Shown here one piece after another: positions 1 through 4,999 of a DNA stretch of 8,240 bases (position 1 is the stretch's first letter; every line of letters begins with the position of its first letter). The DNA comes from Candidatus Wildermuthbacteria bacterium RIFCSPHIGHO2_12_FULL_40_12. Lineage in GTDB: Bacteria; Patescibacteriota; Minisyncoccia; Minisyncoccales; 2-12-FULL-40-12. The stretch lies in assembly GCA_001823315.1 (NCBI GenBank), contig MHUC01000008.1, forward strand, positions 2,383-10,622, given 5' to 3'. The translations under genes and the position numbers were made by a program. The notes under the pieces were generated by a model, which was not told where the DNA came from, searched no databases, and saw only the letters and a program-made list of their open reading frames with translations.

Positions 1-1
1 G

Positions 2-685
2 TTTGCGGACTTGATAACTAAAGCCAAATCAATACTGGAATTTTATTTTGAAAGCGCTTTTTCTAAGTCCGACCACAAATCTCCCGAAGGGAAAAAAGAG
101 ATATCAAAAATTTTATTGCCGGTAATCAAAAGGATTCCCAATAAGATAGAGCAATCTTTTTGGGTTCAGAAACTGGCCAAGCAGCTGGAAATCAAAGAAG
201 AGGCAGTTGGAGAAGAGCTAAAGAAAGTCAAACTTGAGGAAGATGTTTACGGATTGGAGCCGGAAGAAATTGAAACTATTCCTCCAAAAACCAGGAGAGA
301 ACTGCTGGAAGAAAGGTTGGTTCTTCTGACGCTGAAATTTCCGCAGGCAATAACTTTTATTGACGACTTTGAGATTTTTTCTCCGTTAGCCAAAGACATT
401 TTGACAAATTTGAAAATTGGTAAAAGTTCCTCCAAAGAGAACGACGACTATTTCAACTATTTGGCGCTGAAAGCCGAAGTGGAAGAAATTGCCGAGAAAG
501 ACCTTGAATTAGAAGTTAAACTTTGCTTAAAAGAGATTAAGTCCCTGGATTTAAAAAAAAAATTGGACGAAATTTCCCAGTCCCTAAAGGAAGCCGAAGA
601 GAAAGCGGACAGAGAAAGAATTGAGACCTTAAAGCAAGAATTTAGTAACTGCTCCAAACTTCTTTACGATTTGGAGTCAATTTAG
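2..685 (+). CDS. dnaG: DNA primase DnaG, C-terminal part (5' truncated by window)
   Basis: This is the 3' part of a bacterial DnaG primase, which makes RNA primers for replication. The frame is open to the window edge (codons for F-A-D precede the TTG at position 11), so the real start lies upstream and 227 codons remain. The visible segment holds the stretch with AKSILEFYFESAF and LPVIKRIPNKIEQSFWVQKLA, which resembles the end of the DnaG catalytic core and the linker after it. An acidic/lysine-rich helical C-terminus follows (about residues 95-227), corresponding to the DnaB-helicase-interacting region. The zinc-binding and TOPRIM catalytic motifs would lie upstream and are not visible. The gene sits directly before rpoD, as in the classic rpsU-dnaG-rpoD macromolecular-synthesis operon, which supports the call. 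The identity is from recognition of family sequence plus synteny; no search was run. Confidence 0.86.
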   Translation, partial: FADLITKAKSILEFYFESAFSKSDHKSPEGKKEISKILLPVIKRIPNKIEQSFWVQKLAKQLEIKEEAVGEELKKVKLEEDVYGLEPEEIETIPPKTRRELLEERLVLLTLKFPQAITFIDDFEIFSPLAKDILTNLKIGKSSSKENDDYFNYLALKAEVEEIAEKDLELEVKLCLKEIKSLDLKKKLDEISQSLKEAEEKADRERIETLKQEFSNCSKLLYDLESI

Positions 686-692
686 AGCAAAA

Positions 693-825
693 CCCCGTTA
701 GAAATCTTAGCCATAAAATTTTTGATGAAAAATTTTATGTAAACCGTCAAACGGGCATTAAAAAAAATAAATGTTTGTTCAAAATTAGCCATGATATGGC
801 TAAATAAGACAAATTTCTAACGGGG
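693..825. repeat. 133-bp inverted-repeat element filling the dnaG-rpoD gap
   Basis: Perfect 13-bp terminal inverted repeats (CCCCGTTAGAAAT at 693-705, ATTTCTAACGGGG at 813-825) bound the element. Inside are three nested hairpins: 713-738 (11-bp perfect stem, GATG loop), 744-754 (CCGT/ACGG), and 785-803 (TTAGCCAT, loop GAT, ATGGCTAA). TTAGCCAT also occurs at 707-714, so the ATGGCTAA copy at 796-803 can pair with either copy, giving two mutually exclusive folds. The element begins 7 nt after the dnaG stop, and its last base is the G of the rpoD GTG start codon. It could be a small mobile palindromic repeat (MITE- or REP-like), an RNA structure controlling rpoD translation, or a processing site. 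The sequence alone does not decide between these. Confidence 0.7.
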
Positions 826-2129
826 TGAAAAAACAAAAAAAGAAAAAAACAAAAAAAACAGGCGGTTTGGCCGTAAAAAAACGCAAAACCAAAGCCGTAA
901 AAAATAAGGTTTGGAAAAAGAAACCGATAGAACGCCAGAAACAGCAAAAACCCAAAAAGAAAAAGACCTTTAGGGTAGAAAGAAAAGTATTGAGTGCGAA
1001 AAAGACAAGAGCGCGCCAAAGAGGCAAAATCAGAAAAACCAAAAAAGCTAAAAAGATTTTCAGGAAGAAAAAAGTTTTTCTTGAAGACAGAATGAGTCAG
1101 TTGGTAGAAAAGGGCAAGCAAAGGGGATTTGTTACCATTTCTGAAATCCTTTATTTGTTCCCGGAAACCGAAAAAGACATTCAGGGATTGGAGCAACTTT
1201 ACGAAAATTTGGAAAAAGAGGGGATTGAGGTAAAGGAATCTAAAGAGCTGTTGGAAGCGAAAGAAAAACCAACCAGAGAATCAAAAAGATTGGGGGAAGT
1301 AAAGATTGATCCGGTGCAGATGTACCTGAAAGAAATCGGCAGGGTGGCTTTCTTGACTGCTGACGAAGAAAAAGAATTATCCAAAAGAATTGAGAAAGGC
1401 GATCTGGAAGCCAAGAAGAAACTGGCTCAAGCCAATTTGAGGTTGGTGGTCTCCATTGCTAAAAGATATGTTGGCCGTTCTCCGAATTTGACCCTTTTGG
1501 ATTTGATCCAGGAAGGCAATCTTGGGCTTTTCCGCGCCGTAGAAAAATTTGACTGGCGAAGAGGATATAAATTTTCAACTTACGCCACTTGGTGGATTCG
1601 TCAAGCCATCACTCGCGCTTTGGCGGATCAGTCGCGCACAATTAGGATACCGGTCCATATGGTGGAAACAATGTCAAAATACTCTCAAGCGAGGCGAAGC
1701 TTGCTGCAGAATTTGGGCAGGGAACCGTCGGCGGAAGAAATCGCCGCCGAAATGGGGCTTGAAGTTGATAAGGTGCGTCATATAATGAAAATTTCCCAAG
1801 AAGCCATTTCTTTAGAAACGCCGGTTGGCGACGAAAAAGAGGGGAGCATATTGGCAGAATTTATTGAAGACGAAAAACAACTCTCGCCTTCCTTGTTGGC
1901 TGGACGTACTTTATTAAAGGATAGATTGAAAGAGATATTGGTTGATTTGACGCCAAGAGAACAAAAGATTTTGGCGATGCGTTTCGGCTTGGAAGATGGC
2001 ATCACTCATACTTTGGAAGAAGTGGGTAAGGAATTTGGCGTAACCAGAGAGAGAATCCGCCAGATTGAAGCCAAGTCCCTTGAAAGAATCAGGGAGCATG
2101 AGGAGTTGAAGAAATTGAAAGGATACTAA
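825..2129 (+). CDS. rpoD: RNA polymerase primary sigma factor (sigma-70, RpoD/SigA)
   Basis: This 434-aa housekeeping sigma factor directs RNA polymerase to -35/-10 promoters. Residues 1-89 are a highly basic Lys/Arg tail. Residues 90-150 resemble region 1.1. Region 1.2 starts near DPVQMYLKEIG (162-172). Region 2 spans about 198-278, with LRLVVSIAKRYVGR, LDLIQEGNLGL and the -10-recognition/melting stretch YKFSTYATWWIRQAI (248-262). Region 3 follows (about 279-360). Region 4 (about 373-430) has LTPREQKILAMRFGL and the helix-turn-helix LEEVGKEFGVTRERIRQIE that reads the -35 box. The start chosen is GTG at 825 because the frame is closed by TAA at 801 and no ATG occurs before 1092 (residue 90). 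No Shine-Dalgarno is seen before the GTG. A shorter product from ATG 1092 is possible, but 825-1091 reads as coding and basic tails are usual in CPR sigma factors. It is expected to be co-transcribed with dnaG. Confidence 0.95.
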   Translation: MKKQKKKKTKKTGGLAVKKRKTKAVKNKVWKKKPIERQKQQKPKKKKTFRVERKVLSAKKTRARQRGKIRKTKKAKKIFRKKKVFLEDRMSQLVEKGKQRGFVTISEILYLFPETEKDIQGLEQLYENLEKEGIEVKESKELLEAKEKPTRESKRLGEVKIDPVQMYLKEIGRVAFLTADEEKELSKRIEKGDLEAKKKLAQANLRLVVSIAKRYVGRSPNLTLLDLIQEGNLGLFRAVEKFDWRRGYKFSTYATWWIRQAITRALADQSRTIRIPVHMVETMSKYSQARRSLLQNLGREPSAEEIAAEMGLEVDKVRHIMKISQEAISLETPVGDEKEGSILAEFIEDEKQLSPSLLAGRTLLKDRLKEILVDLTPREQKILAMRFGLEDGITHTLEEVGKEFGVTRERIRQIEAKSLERIREHEELKKLKGY

Positions 2130-2137
2130 ATAATATA

Positions 2138-2166
2138 TTGACATCCCAGGTTCGGAATGAGAGAAT
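2138..2166 (+). promoter_or_regulatory. Candidate promoter for the HTH/LAGLIDADG-like gene
   Basis: A perfect TTGACA (2138-2143) and GAGAAT (2161-2166, 4/6 to TATAAT) are separated by 17 bp. Only 6 nt lie between the -10 and the ATG at 2173, and there is no Shine-Dalgarno, so transcripts would start at or very near the ATG (leaderless). The -10 is imperfect, so confidence is moderate. Confidence 0.5.
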
Positions 2167-2172
2167 CAAGTA

Positions 2173-2841
2173 ATGAGTTATGCTGGAAAATTAGAGCTAA
2201 AATTAAAGGCCCAGAATTTACGAAAAAGAGGTTTGTCGATAAAGAAAATTCAGAAACTATTAAATGTTTCTATATCTTCGGTAAGTTTATGGGTTCGTGA
2301 TATTAAATTAACAAAAAAACAACTCAGAAAGTTATATTTGAATAAAAGAACAGGTAGTTTAAGGGGTAGTATTGTTGCGGCAATGAATAAGAAAAAAACT
2401 CGCGAGGGATTAACGCAACGATTAATAAAGGAAGGAATAAGAGAAACGGGAAGATTATCGAAACGAGATCAATTTATAGCAGGAGCAGCGATGTATTTTG
2501 CTGAAGGAGATAAGGGAGATAAAAACGTTTCTTTCAGCAATTCTGACCCCCGAGCCATAAAATTCATAGTTGATTGGTTCCGGGTTGTCTGTAAAGTTCC
2601 CAAAAATAAATTTCGATTGAGCATATATCTTCACGATAATTTAAGCGAAAGAAAGGCGAAGAATTTTTGGTCAAAATTAACAAAAATTCCCCTTGCTCAA
2701 TTTAGAAAAAGTTATATAGTTAAAAATAATCCTCACCGGTTAAGAAAGGTAAAGCATATTTTCGGAGTATTAAGAGTTACGGTTAGTAATGTTAATCTGG
2801 GCAGAAAGATAAAGGGGTGGATTAGCGGTATCTTTCAATAG
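2173..2841 (+). CDS. HTH protein with LAGLIDADG-like motif (putative homing-endonuclease relative)
   Basis: This is a basic 222-aa protein. Residues about 12-46 form a helix-turn-helix (RKRGLSIKKIQKLLNVSISSVSLWVRD read in segments), a DNA-binding module. Residues 101-113 (FIAGAAMYFAEGD) resemble a single LAGLIDADG helix with its acidic residue at E111. SNSDP (122-126) follows, then a conserved-looking FRLSIYLHDN...FWSKLTKIPLAQF block (147-177) and NNPHRLRK...GVLRVTV (185-204). This layout matches a family of uncharacterised HTH proteins that I recall from actinobacteria and CPR; the nuclease function is inferred, not known. A single motif would imply a homodimer if active. It lies 43 bp after rpoD and 36 bp before the intron-containing tRNA-Asn on the same strand, with no terminator between. 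It may therefore be co-transcribed with the tRNA and could be linked to intron mobility. It could equally be a free-standing regulator. Confidence 0.75.
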   Translation: MSYAGKLELKLKAQNLRKRGLSIKKIQKLLNVSISSVSLWVRDIKLTKKQLRKLYLNKRTGSLRGSIVAAMNKKKTREGLTQRLIKEGIRETGRLSKRDQFIAGAAMYFAEGDKGDKNVSFSNSDPRAIKFIVDWFRVVCKVPKNKFRLSIYLHDNLSERKAKNFWSKLTKIPLAQFRKSYIVKNNPHRLRKVKHIFGVLRVTVSNVNLGRKIKGWISGIFQ

Positions 2842-2877
2842 CTCCGATATTTTTAAATAAGATTTCCTATATTGCGC

Positions 2878-3129
2878 TCCCCTGTAGCTCAACGGTAGAG
2901 CGGCTCGCTGTGAAAGATCGCAGCTTCCTAAGGTGACTTAGGAATGAAAACTTCGGGATAACGGTGAAACCCCCTGGGGCAATACCGTGGGAACTTCGAT
3001 ATGATCGGAGAGCTCCGTAGAGACTAGATACCGAAGTGTCTCAAGGAGACAATGATATAGTCCAAGCCTTTTGGAAACATTAGGGCACTTGTAACGAGAA
3101 GGTTGTAGGTTCGAATCCTACCGGGGGAG
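2878..3129 (+). tRNA. trnN: tRNA-Asn(GTT), split by a group I intron
   Basis: Exon 1 is 2878-2911 and exon 2 is 3092-3129, giving a 72-nt spliced tRNA. Acceptor stem: TCCCCTG with CGGGGGA (one T-G). D arm: GCTC-AACGGTA-GAGC. Anticodon loop after splicing: CTGTTAA, so the anticodon is GTT (Asn). T arm: GTAGG-TTCGAAT-CCTAC. The discriminator base is G. U1-A72 and G73 match the usual bacterial tRNA-Asn. CCA is not encoded (the next bases are CGC), so it must be added by CCA-adding enzyme. The anticodon stem has four good pairs, but position 27-43 is a G-A mismatch. Read without removing the intron, the loop is CTGTGAA, which would falsely suggest tRNA-His(GTG). An intrinsic terminator follows at 3140. 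A weak TAAGAT at 2858-2863 might be its own -10. Confidence 0.93.
2912..3091 (+). ncRNA. Group I self-splicing intron in the tRNA-Asn anticodon loop
   Basis: This is a 180-nt intron without an ORF, inserted between anticodon positions 35 and 36. P1: exon GCTGT (2907-2911) pairs with guide GCAGC (2920-2924), with the diagnostic U-G pair at the 5' splice site; the intron ends in G3091 as required. P2: 2925-2944, 8-bp perfect stem with a GTGA (GNRA) tetraloop. P3: ACTTCGG 2950-2956 with CCGAAGT 3031-3037. P4: ACGGT 2961-2965 with ACCGT 2984-2988. P5: C-rich/G-rich hairpin about 2970-2979. P6/P6a: about 2989-3016. P7: GACTA 3022-3026 with TAGTC 3058-3062. P8: 3038-3050. P9: 3062-3074. The compact layout is like the IC3 introns of bacterial tRNAs. 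Exact ends follow from P1 and from the restored tRNA fold. Splicing itself is predicted. Confidence 0.92.
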
Positions 3130-3139
3130 CGCAGTATAG

Positions 3140-3166
3140 AAAAACAGGGATAGCACCCCTGTTTTT
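3140..3166 (+). terminator. Intrinsic terminator of tRNA-Asn
   Basis: A 10-bp perfect stem, AAAAACAGGG (3140-3149) with CCCTGTTTTT (3157-3166), and a 7-nt loop end in a T run. It directly abuts the leader-trailer helix of the tRNA. Confidence 0.9.
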
Positions 3167-3437
3167 AGTTTGCCAAATTTTAATATTTTTGATACCATTG
3201 TATTAAGTTAGTTGATATGCACTCAATATAAGTAGTGTATTATAATAGTTTATCAAAGTTTTTCAAAATTCAGCGTTCGGATTTTCGCTAAAAAAAAGTT
3301 CGGATTTCATTCAGGGTGTGGAGCCAAAGAACCTGTAAAAATATCGGCTCGAACTGCATTTTAATTTTGGGAAAAGGAAATTTTTTCATAATGATTTTAG
3401 AGCAGAAGTTTCAAATAGCTTCTGTTCTTAGTTTTAC
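3167..3437. other. Gene-free AT-rich stretch with a terminator-like hairpin
   Basis: No credible ORF is present on either strand. A small AGCG/CGCT hairpin lies near 3272-3290, and a GTTCGGATTT motif appears twice close together. The one clear structure is 3399-3428: AGAGCAGAAG, a 10-nt loop, then CTTCTGTTCT (10-bp stem, one G-T), followed by a short T stretch. It could be a terminator insulating the next promoter, which begins 10 nt later. Confidence 0.55.
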
Positions 3438-3498
3438 TTGACATTTTTTGGTTACATAATAGGATCATAATTGGTACAAGCACATTCAAAATAAGGAG
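3438..3498 (+). promoter_or_regulatory. Promoter and Shine-Dalgarno of the coiled-coil/zinc-ribbon gene
   Basis: Perfect TTGACA at 3438-3443, 16-bp spacer, TAGGAT at 3460-3465, then a ribosome-binding site AAGGAG at 3493-3498, 7 nt before the ATG at 3506. The Shine-Dalgarno fixes the start. Confidence 0.7.
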
Positions 3499-3505
3499 TT
3501 CTAAG

Positions 3506-4072
3506 ATGGGTTTTCCCACGAATATAGAAGCACTACGAGCGAATATCGAAGCACTACGAGCCGTCGTTGCCACGAGGCAAAACGCAGTAAAAGTGGCAAG
3601 TGACGAGGTTGTTCGCCAAGAACGACGGTGCCAAGAAAATCAGGCGATCGTAGAGATTCTGAACGATTTACTCAACTCTTGGCAAGATCACGATCCCGGC
3701 AAAAATCATGACGTATACTTTTTCCTCGATGCGTACTTACGACAGCGAGTAGTTGTCCGAGAATTCTTGCCCGACGATGCGAAGGTATATCAGACACGGA
3801 AGGAATGGGAAGAGTACGACCGAACCAGGTCATGGCATGGTGCCAACTACGATGGTGTCCCGTATTGGTACCCTGTCGTAAATCTCGATGCGGCCGGCAA
3901 GAGCGAATGTTCAGAGTGCAAGTCTGTGCAACCAGTTGTTGAGCATTACGTGCAGACCTACGACAGCCCAGAAGGTGATGAGTGGCTGAAAGAGCATTTG
4001 GTTCTCTGTCTCGACTGCAATTCGACAACGGTATTCAAGTCCAAAACCTCGGACAGTCGCTTCTATCTCTAG
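3506..4072 (+). CDS. Hypothetical protein: N-terminal coiled coil, C-terminal CxxC-CxxC (zinc-ribbon-like)
   Basis: I do not recognise this 188-aa protein. Residues about 5-60 are a predicted coiled coil beginning with a tandem NIEALRA-NIEALRA (6-19). A middle acidic/aromatic region follows (90-125, with several W and Y). The C-terminal part has C135-x2-C138 and C168-x2-C171, 29 residues apart, fitting a zinc-ribbon-type metal site. There is no signal peptide or membrane segment, so it is probably cytoplasmic. It is a stand-alone unit with its own -35/-10, Shine-Dalgarno and strong terminator (4086). Codon choice is unlike the neighbours: Arg is often CGA/CGG/CGT and GC content is visibly higher than in the AT-rich genes around it, which suggests a different origin. 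A nucleic-acid or protein-binding role is only a guess from the cysteine pairs. Confidence 0.75.
   Translation: MGFPTNIEALRANIEALRAVVATRQNAVKVASDEVVRQERRCQENQAIVEILNDLLNSWQDHDPGKNHDVYFFLDAYLRQRVVVREFLPDDAKVYQTRKEWEEYDRTRSWHGANYDGVPYWYPVVNLDAAGKSECSECKSVQPVVEHYVQTYDSPEGDEWLKEHLVLCLDCNSTTVFKSKTSDSRFYL
3520..3561 (+). repeat. 21-bp in-frame tandem duplication
   Basis: 3520-3540 and 3541-3561 are identical except for one base (A3526/C3547). Each codes for a heptad-length NIEALRA unit of the coiled coil, so the duplication lengthens the coil by exactly one heptad pair without breaking register. Confidence 0.9.
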
Positions 4073-4085
4073 AAGAGCGTAGTAT

Positions 4086-4120
4086 GGCTCGGCAGATTCA
4101 ACGCCGAGCCTTTCTTTTTT
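4086..4120 (+). terminator. Intrinsic terminator after the coiled-coil/zinc-ribbon gene
   Basis: Perfect 8-bp GC-rich stem GGCTCGGC (4086-4093) with GCCGAGCC (4103-4110), 9-nt loop, then TTTCTTTTTT. It lies 13 nt past the stop codon. Confidence 0.92.
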
Positions 4121-4343
4121 ATAAAGAACAAAGAAATTGTCGCCAAAGCTGAAATTCGTTAGAATTTCAGTAGTTCACTCCGCGAACCAAAAACTTGAAA
4201 TTGTCATCGGCGCGACGGAGCCGCGCGTGGGCGGGGCTTCCTCGCCGCCTGCGGCGACGAAATGGGTTCGAACTGTTTTAAGAATACAGAGCAAAGTTTT
4301 TTACCTCTTCAAAGGGGAGGTTTTTGGTGGGGGAAAATGGGCA
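4121..4343. other. Gene-free structured stretch with GC-rich hairpins and a terminator-like stem
   Basis: No credible gene is visible. A GC-rich block at 4209-4257 contrasts with its surroundings. It includes a CGCG...CGCG arm (4211-4225) and the hairpin TCGCCG (4242-4247), loop CCTG, CGGCGA (4252-4257), followed by GGGTTCGAAC (4264-4273). At 4303-4321, ACCTCTT, loop CAAAG, GGGAGGT forms a 7-bp stem leading into TTTTT (4321-4325), a terminator-like structure. A near copy sits at 6603-6626, so this is a recurring intergenic module. Confidence 0.6.
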
Positions 4344-4422
4344 TTGACAAGATTATAAATTCGTGCTATCCTTAATATATTGTCCTCTTTATTGTTGATC
4401 GCCAAATAACAGGCGAAAGGAG
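4344..4422 (+). promoter_or_regulatory. Promoter and Shine-Dalgarno of the small lipoprotein gene
   Basis: TTGACA (4344-4349), 17-bp spacer, TATCCT (4367-4372), giving a predicted transcript start near 4379. AAAGGAG at 4416-4422 is a strong ribosome-binding site 7 nt before ATG 4430, which decides the start. Confidence 0.75.
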
Positions 4423-4429
4423 AAAAAAG

Positions 4430-4756
4430 ATGAGAGCGATAATGATCGTTCTGTTTGTTGTTTCGTTGGCTCTTATTGGTTGTGGAGACACAAAGGCTTA
4501 TAAAGCCGTTATCCGGTCGGAGCCAACGATTACCGATTGGAATCCTCAGGATTCCTTCGAGGTAACAGAAGGTGTTACGAGGGTAGACGGGTTCGAGATG
4601 GGAAGGGTTATTGTAAAAAGAGCGAGCGACGGACAACTTTTTTCCGCGATGGTTATTCCTGTGCGGAATATCCAGATCGGTTCCGTTGTGAGGATTGTCC
4701 AAATCGACTACATGCACAATCCCGTCGAGGAGCGTAATTTTCTGGTCATACGCTAA
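4430..4756 (+). CDS. Small predicted lipoprotein
   Basis: This 108-aa protein has a type II (lipoprotein) signal. M-R is followed by a hydrophobic core IMIVLFVVSLALIG (4-17) and the lipobox LIGC, with C18 as the lipidated residue; the next residues are G-D. The mature part (90 aa) is mostly predicted beta strands: GRVIVKRASDGQLFSAMVIP, then IQIGSVVRIVQID. That would fit a small barrel, but I recognise no family. It is expected to sit on the outer face of the cell membrane. It stands alone, with its own promoter, a strong Shine-Dalgarno and a terminator 21 nt past the stop. Like the gene before it, it uses a Shine-Dalgarno start, unlike the genes further downstream. Confidence 0.8.
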   Translation: MRAIMIVLFVVSLALIGCGDTKAYKAVIRSEPTITDWNPQDSFEVTEGVTRVDGFEMGRVIVKRASDGQLFSAMVIPVRNIQIGSVVRIVQIDYMHNPVEERNFLVIR

Positions 4757-4776
4757 CCAGGCCTTGCCGATACCTT

Positions 4777-4812
4777 AAGGCCCTAGTCTATAAAGACGGG
4801 GCTTTTCTTTTT
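4777..4812 (+). terminator. Intrinsic terminator after the lipoprotein gene
   Basis: AAG-GCCC (4777-4783) pairs with GGGC-TTT (4799-4805) and GTC (4786-4788) with GAC (4795-4797), with a small bulge and a TATAAA loop. The T-rich tail is 4803-4812. Confidence 0.8.
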
Positions 4813-4923
4813 ATCCAGAACAAGCCCTAAAGGTTCTACACATTTCCTTAATCTCTACCAATTTCTCTTCCATCATATTCATATAGTCCTTATTCTCTAG
4901 GGTTATAATAATTTTTGGACTGA

Positions 4924-4946
4924 GGAGCTGACAATACTTGTCAAAA
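4924..4946. repeat. Palindromic intergenic repeat, copy 1
   Basis: TGACAA (4929-4934), TAC, TTGTCA (4938-4943) forms a 6-bp inverted repeat preceded by GGAGC and followed by AAA. The same block recurs at 5827-5848 with one base changed. It may be an operator, an RNA hairpin or part of a dispersed repeat. Confidence 0.65.
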
Positions 4947-4983
4947 TCTAAGACATCAATCAATCGCTTTATTGGCGGTTTTT

Positions 4984-4992
4984 TGGTAAAGT
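4984..4992 (+). promoter_or_regulatory. Possible extended -10 before the gene at 5000
   Basis: TGGTAAAGT reads as TGn plus a weak -10 (TAAAGT). It lies 7 nt before ATG 5000, at the same place after a T6 run as the TGATATAAT before the gene at 6643. No -35 and no Shine-Dalgarno are seen. Confidence 0.35.
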
Positions 4993-4999
4993 GAAATAT

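Larger units (their letters stand above)
2867..3139 (+). other. Leader-trailer clamp: 18-bp helix extending the tRNA acceptor stem
   Basis: Bases 2867-2884 pair continuously with 3122-3139: 18 bp, with only two G-U wobbles (T2872/G3134 and T2883/G3123). The inner 7 bp are the tRNA acceptor stem. The outer 11 bp pair the 5' leader with the discriminator base G3129 and the 3' trailer. The terminator stem starts at the next base (3140). Precursor tRNAs often have a little leader-trailer pairing, but 11 bp including the discriminator is long. It might hold the tRNA halves together during intron splicing or affect RNase P/Z access; both are inferences. Confidence 0.75.

Noticed and set aside
693..825. 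Integron attC site, because the ends are GTTAGAA and TTCTAAC.
   Set aside because: attC sites need RYYYAAC on the left and GTTRRRY on the right; the order and bases here do not match, and no integrase is present.
747..1196. Long minus-strand ORF rich in Phe/Leu opposite the start of rpoD.
   Set aside because: It is the mirror of the Lys-rich (AAA/AAG) codons of the sigma-factor tail and crosses the inverted-repeat element; there are no independent signals for a gene.
2878..2950. Apparent tRNA-His with anticodon GTG if exon 1 is read straight into the intron.
   Set aside because: There is no matching 3' half or G-1, and the group I pairings plus restored tRNA-Asn fold explain the sequence.
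3672..4028. Minus-strand ORF of 118 codons inside the coiled-coil/zinc-ribbon gene.
   Set aside because: The + strand frame has a promoter, Shine-Dalgarno and terminator; the minus frame has none and no recognisable domain.
4137..4358. Small + strand ORF of 73 codons across the GC-rich hairpins.
   Set aside because: It runs through two hairpins, a terminator-like stem and the next promoter, has no ribosome site and reads like structured intergenic DNA.
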